Origin: DATADF01 sp046263155
Lineage (GTDB): Bacteria; Actinomycetota; CADDZG01; WHSQ01
Direction: 5' to 3'
Length of the DNA stretch: 13,757 nucleotides
Assembly (NCBI GenBank): GCA_046263155.1
Contig: JBHELF010000151.1
Coordinates: 1 to 13,757 of the forward strand
Part shown: piece by piece, positions 7,109 to 13,757 of the stretch
Layout: every line of letters begins with the position of its first letter
Numbering within the stretch: position 1 is the stretch's first letter
Notes under the pieces: model-generated
Database searches by the model: none
What the model was told of the DNA's origin: nothing
Seen by the model: the letters and a program-made list of their open reading frames with translations, nothing else
Position numbers and translations under genes: made by a program

Positions 7109-7996
7109 TCAGACAACGACCTTCAACGCTCCCTCCGCAAGCGAGAACCGGGCCGCCGAGGCGAGAGGCAGCGGCTCGCCGTCCACGTGGCGGTGAAAGG
7201 CATCAGAGCCGATGACCTCAAAATCGTTTTGGTCCGAGCGATAGAACGCATCTCTGTGATAGGCGAAGTCCCTAGACACAGCGGTCCGCCACATGTACAG
7301 CGGGAGCGCTTCGATTCTCATGGACTTCAATGCGAAGAGATCGAGCCCCGCATCTAACCGAACGTCCGGTGCCAGCACGACCGGCCGACCCACAAGATAG
7401 GCATAGGGGCCTGCGTTGCAGGCGATGACCATCGCCGCAGGGATCTCGCCGAAAGACCCCCGTACCAAAAGATTCGGCTTGCGGTGCCGGTAGGCGCCGG
7501 CGAGGACACGAAACGCGCTCCAGTAGAAAAACAGTTCTCCGAATCGTCTCTTGCTTCGAATGTCCCGGTCGACGAGCTCGGCCGCCTCGGCATCGAAACC
7601 GCACCCGGCCGATACGGTGAAATAACGACCATCGACGCGGCCCAGGTTCACCCGACGCGGGACGCGGTCCAGGGCCGCGTTCAGGAAGTCAAGCGCCGTC
7701 GAAGGATCCCTTGGGATCCCCAGGGCCTGCGCGAACACGTTCATGGTGCCCCCCGGCAAGACCGCCAGCGCCGTGTCGGTCCCCGCGATGCCGTTCGCCA
7801 CCTCGTTGACGTGTCCGTCTCCGCCGAAAGCGGCCACAAATGGGGCGCCCGCTGCGGCCGCATCCCGCGCCAGTCGTGTGGCTTCATCGCGGGCATTCGT
7901 GACCAGCGGCTCGGCCCCCAGCAGGGTATGAGCGCGCGCGACGACTCGGTCCCGGACCTCGGCGTGGAGTCTCCCCGCCTCCGGATTTACAAGCAG
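7109..7996 (-). CDS. Diacylglycerol kinase / YegS-BmrU-type lipid kinase, start codon unresolved
   Basis: This is a lipid kinase of the DAGK catalytic-domain family (diacylglycerol, sphingosine or related lipid phosphorylation). The glycine-rich GGDGHVNEV is the family's GGDGT nucleotide-binding motif with His for Thr, and PGGTMNVFA is the second conserved block. The C-terminal part (VDGRYFTVSAGCGFDAE to HVDGEPLP) fits the YegS-like beta-rich domain. The first canonical in-frame start is a GTG at 7835-7837, but it would begin five residues before GGDG. The same frame upstream encodes the conserved N-terminal motif LLVNPEAGR (about 7970-7996). No ATG, GTG or TTG exists in this frame between there and a stop at 8132-8134. 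I place the boundary at a CTG (7994-7996), giving about 295 residues, near the family norm. A non-standard start, a sequence error or a decaying gene are all possible. Confidence 0.8.
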   Translation of the reverse strand: MLVNPEAGRLHAEVRDRVVARAHTLLGAEPLVTNARDEATRLARDAAAAGAPFVAAFGGDGHVNEVANGIAGTDTALAVLPGGTMNVFAQALGIPRDPSTALDFLNAALDRVPRRVNLGRVDGRYFTVSAGCGFDAEAAELVDRDIRSKRRFGELFFYWSAFRVLAGAYRHRKPNLLVRGSFGEIPAAMVIACNAGPYAYLVGRPVVLAPDVRLDAGLDLFALKSMRIEALPLYMWRTAVSRDFAYHRDAFYRSDQNDFEVIGSDAFHRHVDGEPLPLASAARFSLAEGALKVVV

Positions 7997-8088
7997 AACG
8001 GGCTGCCCCGCGCCGCCGGGCTTAACCCCGGGCGCGGGGCGCTCTGATCCGCCCCGGACCGCCCTCGAAACTCCCGATCGAGTGTCCG

Positions 8089-10305
8089 CTAGAAGAGAAC
8101 CGAACCGGTCGTCGAGCGGTCGCTCCCTAGACTAGGTGCGTCGTTCTTCAGGCTGTTTTCCATGATGAAGAGGCCCGTGTAGGTCATCGCGTAGTCGCGG
8201 AGACCATAGCGATGATCGTATTTCTCGATTGGGGTCGCCAGAACCCCACCCACGATGCGGACTCTGCCCTTGCCCAGCTTCAGCTCCCCGATACTGACCT
8301 GCGACCCATCGTCGGTGCCTCCCTCCGCGTTGCCGGTCGTGCCGACCACAGCCCCGCCGGCGCCGGTCCAGTCGGCCGCGCTGACCACGCTCATCGGTGA
8401 GCAGCCCCCACCAACGCAGTGTCCGATCAAGGTGTACTCGGCCAGCTGGCGAGCCGTGACGCGCAGGCCTTTGGCCATGGGGTGGTTGAGATCACGGAAC
8501 GTCGCGTACGGCTGATAGACGTTGACGTCGCTCACCGCCGTCTTCGGAACGATTCCGAGACTGCCGAGAGCGTGCAGCGCTTTGTCGGTGAGAACTAGAT
8601 TTCCGCCGCGCTTCACCCATGACTTGATGTTGGCGTAATACTTTTTCGCATTCACCTTTCGGTTCCTAGCATCTCGTGGAAGAGGCACGTCTGCGAGAAC
8701 CAGCGTGTCCAGTCGATCCAGATAGCTCGCACTTGCCGCGACATCCCCGGGCAGGACCTTCACGAAAGGCTCGGGCATGAGACGGCTCGTGTCCGTGAAC
8801 CATCGCATGTTTGTCGCGGAATAAGGCCGCTGCTTCACGGGCTTGCCGTCCGCGCCGGTACCGTTCGCCTGCGGGCCGGGCTTCGTGCCGGCGCCGTTCT
8901 TGTCGGTGTTCGTGACCGGGTCGGGGTTGAAGATGTAGCCCGCCTGGCCTTTCGGATTGACGGTCACCGTCTTGGGACTGAACTCCTTCTTTTGGTAGAA
9001 CGCGTAAGCCATCGAGGTCTTGACCATTGCGCGCGTCCCGTTGATGTGGTTTTCCTGCATGTACACGTTCCACGTCTTGTCGGGCACGATGTGATTAAAC
9101 GAAAGTTCGTAGTCCATACCGGTCACCGCGAGGTCCGTCGCGATGTAGTCCCCGATGAAGCCGGTGTCGGTATAGCCCAGCGCGTCCCACACCGTCGACC
9201 ACCGCGCGGGGCGGGTCGGAACGGTACGACGCGCGTCCGGATTGGTGCCGCCGGGAGCGTCGCCGTTGTTACCGTAGCTGGCGTTCTCGGCCTCGTCGAT
9301 GATTCCCGCATAGAGCGTCTCATCGATGACAGACTTAACCCTCTCGGCGATGGCCATCAGGCGGCGATGATCGAGAGAGTCAAATTGGCCGGCCGGGTAC
9401 ATGATGTCGACATAGGCATCTGAATTGATCTGGCCGTGGATGTCCGCTCCGTGTGCCAGCAGGCGGCCGGGCGCGGCCGCCGCGATGTCGTGCATCCAGG
9501 CGTGCCCATACTTCATCTCGCTTTCCTGCAGCGGGTTTCGAGTGGTGTTGATCCAACCGACCGTGGGCATCTGACGGTTCAGGTCCGTTCCGAGACTGTT
9601 GCCCCGGCTGTAGAGGCTCGGATTCGGCTCGTGCCAGTAATCGCCGACCGCCCAGCCGTCGATATTGAAGTCGACGAGATAGACGACCTCCTTCTTCAGC
9701 ACGTCGGCGACTTCGTATTCATGGAACTTGGGCTTGCGACCGGTCGCCGACTCGTAGTTGTCGATTCCGTCGATGATGGTCCCGCCGCTCTCCGCCGCCA
9801 TGGCCAAATCCTCGGCCGTGCGGAGCCCACCCTCCAGGCCCCCCCGTTCGTTGCCGTGGACAGAGAGCGAGTAGGTAAGAGCCATCTTTCCCTTGTCGGG
9901 CACTTTGTGATCGGTGATCTTGATCACCCAGATATCGCGACCATCTCCGGAATCGTCCTTCTCGTAGGAACGAATGCGATCGCCTCCCGCGCTCACCGCC
10001 TTTTTGTCGCGGAAGTACTCCGTAAACGTGTAGACCGAGATCCAGCGCGGATACAGCTCGGCGAGGTACTCGATGCCATGCCGGAACTCGCTGAATTCCG
10101 TGGGATCGGGCGTGTACTGCACGTAACCCGTCGCCAGCGCGGCCTCCGGGAACACGCGGTTGCCGCAGCGAATCCGCGGCGGGCCCCCGTGATAACCATC
10201 CGTGCATACCGGCGTGGCGATCGCCGGCATAGCCGGCACGATCAGAAATACAAAGAGGCACGCGGTGACGAAGATCGGTCCTTTCCTCGGCCGTTTGATG
10301 AACAC
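8089..10305 (-). CDS. Secreted M14-family zinc carboxypeptidase with a C-terminal GATase-like domain
   Basis: This is a 738-residue exported metallopeptidase. The start is GTG (10303-10305) with AGGGGG seven bases upstream. A basic N-terminus, hydrophobic core and PAIA at residues 27-30 form a Sec signal peptide. The M14 landmarks appear in order: HGNE with zinc ligands His150 and Glu153, the substrate-binding pair Asn243-Arg244 in DLNRQ, the third zinc ligand His290 in ADIHG, and a probable catalytic Glu400 in YELSFNH. Residues from about 500 to 720 resemble a class I glutamine-amidotransferase-like fold (LDTLVLADV, WVKRGGNLVLTD), probably non-catalytic. No membrane anchor or sortase signal is seen at the C-terminus, so release or wall association is likely. 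It probably trims C-terminal residues from peptides or peptidoglycan, but the substrate cannot be read. It lies just upstream of the lipid kinase on the same strand. Confidence 0.9.
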   Translation of the reverse strand: MFIKRPRKGPIFVTACLFVFLIVPAMPAIATPVCTDGYHGGPPRIRCGNRVFPEAALATGYVQYTPDPTEFSEFRHGIEYLAELYPRWISVYTFTEYFRDKKAVSAGGDRIRSYEKDDSGDGRDIWVIKITDHKVPDKGKMALTYSLSVHGNERGGLEGGLRTAEDLAMAAESGGTIIDGIDNYESATGRKPKFHEYEVADVLKKEVVYLVDFNIDGWAVGDYWHEPNPSLYSRGNSLGTDLNRQMPTVGWINTTRNPLQESEMKYGHAWMHDIAAAAPGRLLAHGADIHGQINSDAYVDIMYPAGQFDSLDHRRLMAIAERVKSVIDETLYAGIIDEAENASYGNNGDAPGGTNPDARRTVPTRPARWSTVWDALGYTDTGFIGDYIATDLAVTGMDYELSFNHIVPDKTWNVYMQENHINGTRAMVKTSMAYAFYQKKEFSPKTVTVNPKGQAGYIFNPDPVTNTDKNGAGTKPGPQANGTGADGKPVKQRPYSATNMRWFTDTSRLMPEPFVKVLPGDVAASASYLDRLDTLVLADVPLPRDARNRKVNAKKYYANIKSWVKRGGNLVLTDKALHALGSLGIVPKTAVSDVNVYQPYATFRDLNHPMAKGLRVTARQLAEYTLIGHCVGGGCSPMSVVSAADWTGAGGAVVGTTGNAEGGTDDGSQVSIGELKLGKGRVRIVGGVLATPIEKYDHRYGLRDYAMTYTGLFIMENSLKNDAPSLGSDRSTTGSVLF

Positions 10306-10422
10306 GACCAGGCCCCCTTTCTCAAAGGCTCCCTTGCTTCGATCGATGGTTCTGTTTGGCTCGGCGCGACGGATGGATCGGACCCCGTCCGCTCCACGCG
10401 ATGCCTTCGACGATAGGCCTTA

Positions 10423-10428
10423 ATCTCC
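10423..10428 (+). promoter_or_regulatory. -10 box (TAATCT) of a probable leaderless promoter for the MBL-fold hydrolase
   Basis: TAATCT matches TANNNT and ends eight bases before the ATG at 10437, placing the transcription start at or next to the start codon. No Shine-Dalgarno sequence precedes that ATG. No convincing -35 hexamer is visible. The box lies inside the longer alternative reading frame that begins at 10356, so it also argues for the shorter protein. Confidence 0.5.
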
Positions 10429-10436
10429 TGCGGCTG

Positions 10437-11354
10437 ATGACCGAGCCACAGATCGTCGATACGGGGATGCACGGCTTTGCGAGGCTGACGGCCTGCTTTC
10501 TCCTGTCCGGCCCCCGCCCCGCACTCATTGAAACCGGACCCAAGTCGAGCGCGCCCTCCGTTCTGCGACAGCTGGACGATCTAGGGGTCAAGCACCTCGA
10601 GTGGATCGTCGTCACGCACATCCATCTCGACCATGCCGGCGCCGCCGGAACGCTTGCCAAACATTTCCCGGACGCGCGCATCGCAGTGCACGAGGTCGGG
10701 GCCCCCCATCTCGTCGACCCCGCGAAGCTGTGGTCCAGCGCGGCGCGCATCTACGGCGACCGCATGGACGAGCTCTGGGGCGGGATCGATCCCATAGCAA
10801 AGGACCGCATCCAAGTCCTCAAGGATGGAGACCGAGTCGATCTCGGAAACGGCCGGACTCTGGAGGCGATCGATACGCCCGGACACGCGCGCCATCACCA
10901 CGCGTACCTGGACGATGCGACGGGAAATCTCTTCGTCGGCGACGCTCTGGGGGTCCGGCTTCCGGATGTGAAAGTCATCAGGCCCGCCACTCCCCCGCCC
11001 GAGTTCAATCTCGAGGACGCGCTCGCGTCGATCGACCGGATCCGCGAACGCGAGCCGGCGCGACTGTGGCTCACACACTTCGGACCGGCCGATTTCCAGC
11101 TACACGCACTCTGCGCTGAGGCCAAGACGGCCCTCCTCACATGGGCCGGCTGGGTGGAGCAGGCTCGCGCTCAAACAAATGATCTGGACGCCGCGGCCGC
11201 GCTCGTCGAGGGTCAGGCTCGGGCCGACATGGAGGCGCGCGTCGAACCCGAGGCTGCACGGCGAATGAGCCAGGCGACGTCCTACTGGATGAATACCTGG
11301 GGTTACATGCGCTACTTCGACAAGAAGCAGGCGACGCCGGCCGGCGGGCTTTAA
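10437..11354 (+). CDS. Metallo-beta-lactamase-fold hydrolase
   Basis: This is a cytoplasmic (no signal peptide) two-metal hydrolase of the MBL superfamily, 305 residues from ATG 10437. The metal-binding motif HIHLDH is at residues 61-66, with further ligands His150 in TPGH, Asp169 in VGDALG and His214 in LTHFG. Conserved-looking segments such as GAPHLVD, YGDRMDELWG and ATPPPEFNLE suggest a glyoxalase-II-like or lactonase-like subfamily, but the substrate is unknown. The frame opens earlier, at a TTG (10356) and an ATG (10401). I prefer 10437 because homology-like sequence (IVDTGMHG) begins there, a -10 box sits just upstream, and the earlier codons carry no recognisable motif. The gene is divergent from the M14 peptidase, with 131 bases between starts, and converges on the TPR gene. 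Confidence 0.88.
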   Translation: MTEPQIVDTGMHGFARLTACFLLSGPRPALIETGPKSSAPSVLRQLDDLGVKHLEWIVVTHIHLDHAGAAGTLAKHFPDARIAVHEVGAPHLVDPAKLWSSAARIYGDRMDELWGGIDPIAKDRIQVLKDGDRVDLGNGRTLEAIDTPGHARHHHAYLDDATGNLFVGDALGVRLPDVKVIRPATPPPEFNLEDALASIDRIREREPARLWLTHFGPADFQLHALCAEAKTALLTWAGWVEQARAQTNDLDAAAALVEGQARADMEARVEPEAARRMSQATSYWMNTWGYMRYFDKKQATPAGGL

Positions 11355-12038
11355 TCAGGAGGGAGATGCGTTGTTTCGCCGGGCGCGTTCGGGCGCGTCG
11401 GTCAGTTCTGGATCGACCGCCGCCACCGCCTCAAACAGGGCGCGCGCCTGAGAGAACCGACCCCGGCGCTGCAAAAGATCCCCCAGCGCGTACCAGGCTC
11501 GTAGGTGATGCTCCTCGGCGATCTCCGGGTCGAGGTCGAGCTCCTCGAGGCGCGCTATCGCATCATCGAGTCGTCCCATATCGGCCAGAGCGCCTGCGGC
11601 CACGATGACCGCCTCGTATGCGACGGCGGGCGACACCGAGGCTCGGCGCACCTCTTCGGTCACCTCGAGTGCGCGTTCGGGCCGACGAAGCGCGCGGTAG
11701 GCATCCGCTATGACGGGATTCTGATCCAGCGTCCCCGCCAGCCGCCGGAATGTCGTGAGCTCACGCGCCGCCTCCGACCAACGTTCGGCACGGTAGTAAG
11801 CCAACCCCAAGAACTCCCGGATCGCCGGCGATCTAAGAGCGATGTGTTTGCACTGTTCTCCCAATCGGATCGCCTCTTCGTAATCGCCTTCCAAAAACGC
11901 GGCCGCGGCATCCGCGAAGACCTTGACGAGGATCTCGCCCTTACCCGGCCGAGACGTGGCCTTGAGCTCCGTCACGATGTCGTCTGACAGATGCACCGGG
12001 GTGCGCTGGGGATCCGCTTTTCGCTTCGCCGACGACAT
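11355..12038 (-). CDS. TPR-repeat protein, function unknown
   Basis: The protein has 227 residues from the ATG at 12036-12038 and is almost entirely helical. A basic N-terminus (SSAKRKADPQR) and the segment VHLSDDIVTELKATSRPGKGE are followed by tetratricopeptide-like helix pairs. Examples are AAAAFLEGDYEEAIRLGEQ, FLGLAYYRAERWSEAARELT, ALADMGRLDDAIARLEE and ALGDLLQRRGRFSQARALFE. There is no signal peptide or catalytic motif, so a cytoplasmic scaffold or adaptor role is the most that can be said. An in-frame start at 12089 would add 17 residues. The internal ATG is preferred because a TAGGGT -10 box lies seven bases before it, which would make the mRNA leaderless. Its stop codon abuts that of the convergent hydrolase gene. 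Confidence 0.85.
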   Translation of the reverse strand: MSSAKRKADPQRTPVHLSDDIVTELKATSRPGKGEILVKVFADAAAAFLEGDYEEAIRLGEQCKHIALRSPAIREFLGLAYYRAERWSEAARELTTFRRLAGTLDQNPVIADAYRALRRPERALEVTEEVRRASVSPAVAYEAVIVAAGALADMGRLDDAIARLEELDLDPEIAEEHHLRAWYALGDLLQRRGRFSQARALFEAVAAVDPELTDAPERARRNNASPS

Positions 12039-12045
12039 GGCGTCG

Positions 12046-12051
12046 ACCCTA
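12046..12051 (-). promoter_or_regulatory. -10 box (TAGGGT) of a probable leaderless promoter for the TPR gene
   Basis: Read on the minus strand, TAGGGT fits TANNNT and is separated by seven bases from the ATG at 12036-12038. That is the expected distance for a transcript whose first base is the start codon. It supports the shorter TPR protein. No clear -35 hexamer is seen. Confidence 0.5.
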
Positions 12052-12141
12052 ACTTTGGGTCCGGCGGCAGCGGTTCCCGAGGACCCCACGCGTCGGGACC
12101 CGCCCGACTGTCTTCTTTGGGACGTTTTAAGGCTTTCACCT

Positions 12142-12199
12142 GCCCAAACGGGCTAGAACGGCTCACCCATTCGGGTCAAGAGCGGGGCGGCGGATGCCG
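12142..12199 (+). repeat. Array of three 12-base dyads with an exact 23-base period
   Basis: Three perfect 4-bp inverted repeats with 4-base centres occur in a row: GCCC-AAAC-GGGC (12142-12153), ACCC-ATTC-GGGT (12165-12176) and CGGC-GGAT-GCCG (12188-12199). Each is separated by exactly 11 bases. The spacers also resemble each other (AGAACGG and AGAGCGG). As DNA they could be regulator half-site pairs on nearly the same helix face; as RNA they would be three small hairpins. No known riboswitch was recognised. Confidence 0.55.
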
Positions 12200-12203
12200 A
12201 TTA
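12176..12203 (+). promoter_or_regulatory. Sigma-28/FliA/WhiG-like promoter motif
   Basis: TCAA (12176-12179), a 16-base spacer and GCCGATTA (12196-12203) closely match the TAAA-N15/16-GCCGATAA pattern known for FliA, SigD and WhiG promoters, with three of four and seven of eight bases conserved. Transcription would start near 12210, pointing toward the Calx-beta gene. It overlaps the second and third dyads of the 23-base array, which could then serve as operator sites. Confidence 0.45.
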
Positions 12204-12463
12204 TTCCTGAGGAGGATTCATCGCCCCCCGGCCTGCGGTCGAGGGCCAAAAGTGGAGGACGCGTGGCTCGTAGCCACCAGGACAGATTTTCGAGGCCCCG
12301 AACCCGCACCGGGCGGCTGTTTGCGCGCTTGCGTGTCCGGGCGGCCGCGCTTGCATGGGTACCGGTGGATGCCTATCTCGCCGCCTATCGCAGGCATTTC
12401 CCCTCCGTGGGGGCCGCGTTCTACGACCAGGGCTTGCAGATCCGGGTGCGGTACCCCTATTCA

Positions 12464-13757
12464 ATGATTGAGCGACTCGAACGGTCCGTCGCCGCAGCCC
12501 TCGCGGTCGTGATTCTGGCGGGGGTTGTCGTCTGGTTGGTGCCGGTCGCCCGGGCGATTGATTTCGGTATCGCCTGCCCGATCAACGACTCAAGCGATGG
12601 GGACGCGGCGACACTGCAGGCGGCTCTGGACGCCAAGATCGCGGAAGCCGAGGCCCTTCTGGCGGATCTAAACGCGGAGGCCCAGCAGGTGGCCGCCGAC
12701 GGCGGCGACAGCGCTTTGCTCGCCCAGGCCGATGCCAAGCTGAACACCGGCACCCCGAACGCGACCTCCCAGCTGAGCGCCGCCGCGACCGCTGCCGACG
12801 CGTCTCGCGACCACGTGAACAAGGGAAATTCCTTCTACACCAACGGCCGGTACAACGACAGTTGTGCAGCGTTACAGAGCGCAATCACGCTGTTGAACGA
12901 GGCGCAAGCTCTGATCGACCAAGCCCGGCCGCCCCTGATCACCATCGTCTCGACCGCTCAGGTCAACGAGGGAGATGCCGGGACCAGCAATGTGATACTC
13001 GCCGTGTCTCTGTCACAGCCGACCACGGTCGCGATGAGCGTTGACTATGCAACCTCGGGAGGTACCGCGACGGCCGGCGTCGACTACGCCGCGACCAGCG
13101 GAACGCTCAACTTCGCAGCCGGCGCGACCTCCGGGAACATCAGCGTACCGATCAACGGCGACACCACCGTCGAGCTCGACGAGACCTTCCTCGTCAGGAT
13201 CTCCAATCCAAGCCGCGGTTCGATCACAAGCAGCCAGTCCACCGTGACCATCACCAACGACGACGCCGTGGTGCCGGTGATCTCCATCCAGGCTGCCGCG
13301 GCCGCCGACGAGGGCAACAGCGGCACCAGCACGGTGGATCTCACCGTCACTTTGTCCGAGGCCACGACGGTGCCGGTGTCAGTGGCTTACGCCAGTGCCA
13401 ACGGCACGGCCACCGTGGCGAACGGCGACTACGAGGCCGCCTCGGCCAGCCTCTCCTTCGCGCCGGGCGAGACCAGCAAGACCATCAGCGTGACGGTCAA
13501 GGGCGACACCCAAGTGGAGGCCGAGGAGAACTTCACCGTGACCTTGAGCAACCCCAACGGGGCCACGCTCGGGACCTCGGTGGGAACCGTGACCATAAGA
13601 AACGACGACTTCCCGAAAATCACGGTCAACGACGTCTCTCACAGCGAAGGTGACACCGGCACGACCACCTTCGCGGTTCTTACGGTCTCATTGTCGGTAC
13701 CCGCGACTAATCCGGTGTCCGTCAACTACGAGACGGAGGATGGCACCGCCACCATCG
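12464..13757 (+). CDS. Secreted Calx-beta repeat protein (3' end beyond window)
   Basis: At least 431 residues, open to the window end. From ATG 12464 a basic start (MIERLERS), a hydrophobic segment (about 10-28) and an ARA cleavage-like site at 29-31 form a Sec signal peptide or anchor. Residues about 46-155 are Ala-rich and helical (coiled-coil-like), with a possible TPR-like pair near NKGNSFYTNGRYNDSCAAL. Calx-beta domains follow at about 158-268 and 272-382, and a third is cut off from about 385. Each complete one ends in NDD, and each shows the G-TAT/Y-sheet pattern and acidic residues that bind Ca2+ in this family. The likely role is a surface or matrix adhesin, inferred only from domain type. 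The frame is open back to 12131, so a longer form with an Arg-rich cytoplasmic N-terminus is possible. No good ribosome binding site precedes 12464. Confidence 0.8.
   Translation, partial: MIERLERSVAAALAVVILAGVVVWLVPVARAIDFGIACPINDSSDGDAATLQAALDAKIAEAEALLADLNAEAQQVAADGGDSALLAQADAKLNTGTPNATSQLSAAATAADASRDHVNKGNSFYTNGRYNDSCAALQSAITLLNEAQALIDQARPPLITIVSTAQVNEGDAGTSNVILAVSLSQPTTVAMSVDYATSGGTATAGVDYAATSGTLNFAAGATSGNISVPINGDTTVELDETFLVRISNPSRGSITSSQSTVTITNDDAVVPVISIQAAAAADEGNSGTSTVDLTVTLSEATTVPVSVAYASANGTATVANGDYEAASASLSFAPGETSKTISVTVKGDTQVEAEENFTVTLSNPNGATLGTSVGTVTIRNDDFPKITVNDVSHSEGDTGTTTFAVLTVSLSVPATNPVSVNYETEDGTATI
12935..13757 (+). repeat. Tandem Calx-beta domain repeats (two complete, one truncated)
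   Basis: Domain units lie at about 12935-13267, 13277-13609 and 13616 to the window end, roughly 342 bases apart. The repeats are related at the protein level (GTAT...DY, GDT.VE..E.F.V..SNP, TVTI.NDD) but clearly diverged in DNA, so they are old duplications rather than a recent expansion. Confidence 0.75.

Larger units (their letters stand above)
12039..12463. other. Divergent intergenic region between the TPR gene and the Calx-beta gene
   Basis: These 425 bases hold the TPR promoter at the left, then the array of three dyads and the sigma-28-like promoter (12142-12203), then a GAGGAGG at 12209-12215 with no ATG, GTG or TTG at a suitable distance. From 12131 onward the Calx-beta reading frame is already open, with possible starts at 12194 (ATG), 12263 (GTG, with GGAGGA three bases upstream) and 12365 (GTG). 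Part of this region may therefore encode an Arg-rich N-terminal extension. No other RNA gene or mobile element was recognised. Confidence 0.6.

Noticed and set aside
9436..10416. A 326-residue plus-strand frame opposite the M14 peptidase
   Set aside because: The opposite strand carries a signal peptide and all M14 catalytic motifs over the same bases; the plus frame has composition but no domain.
10356..10436. A longer N-terminus for the metallo-beta-lactamase-fold hydrolase from TTG 10356 or ATG 10401
   Set aside because: The added residues carry no motif, no Shine-Dalgarno is seen, and a -10 box at 10423-10428 would place transcription start at the ATG at 10437.
12130..12220. A possible cyclic-di-GMP (GEMM) riboswitch, suggested by AGCGGGG near the 3' end
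   Set aside because: The conserved 5' core of GEMM-I (the CACGCA and GCAAACC region) and its long stems are absent; only a short G-rich similarity remains.
12935..13757. Repeats near the right edge as a CRISPR array or mobile repeat
   Set aside because: The repetition is at the protein level (Calx-beta domains) within one open frame, with no identical short DNA repeats and spacers.

Overview
The window is GC-rich, densely packed bacterial DNA, most likely from an actinomycete-type (Actinomycetota) organism. The pointers are solute-binding proteins exported as lipoproteins, GTG starts, heavy G/C at third codon positions, and several genes with a TANNNT -10 box only 7-9 bases before the start codon, as in leaderless actinobacterial mRNAs. 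No rRNA, tRNA, CRISPR array or insertion sequence was seen, and genus cannot be assigned.

Left half (about 1-7071, + strand): a complete ABC importer operon of the branched-chain amino acid (Liv/HAAT) class. Two tandem, closely related lipoprotein binding proteins come first, then permeases LivH and LivM and ATPases LivG and LivF. From livH to livF the genes are translationally coupled by short stop/start overlaps. The two binding proteins share an unusual N-terminal extension and differ most in a low-complexity spacer, which suggests two ligand-capture subunits feeding one transporter. LivM carries a long charged C-terminal tail. A possible 3' end of an upstream gene occupies bases 3-179.

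Middle (7072-10305, - strand): a secreted M14-family zinc carboxypeptidase with a glutamine-amidotransferase-like C-terminal domain, followed by a diacylglycerol-kinase-family lipid kinase. The kinase's conserved N-terminal motif lies upstream of every canonical start codon, so its start is unresolved. A weak hairpin separates the kinase from livF.

Right half (10306-13757): a metallo-beta-lactamase-fold hydrolase (+) and a TPR protein (-) converge with directly abutting stop codons. After a 425-base divergent intergenic region comes the 5' part of a secreted Calx-beta repeat protein (+) that runs off the window. The intergenic region contains three short dyads at an exact 23-base period, overlapping a sigma-28/WhiG-like promoter motif. 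This is the most unusual non-coding signal in the window.

I did not find a convincing undescribed multi-gene system. The points most worth checking are the 12142-12215 element, the start-less lipid kinase, the paired binding proteins and the LivM tail.
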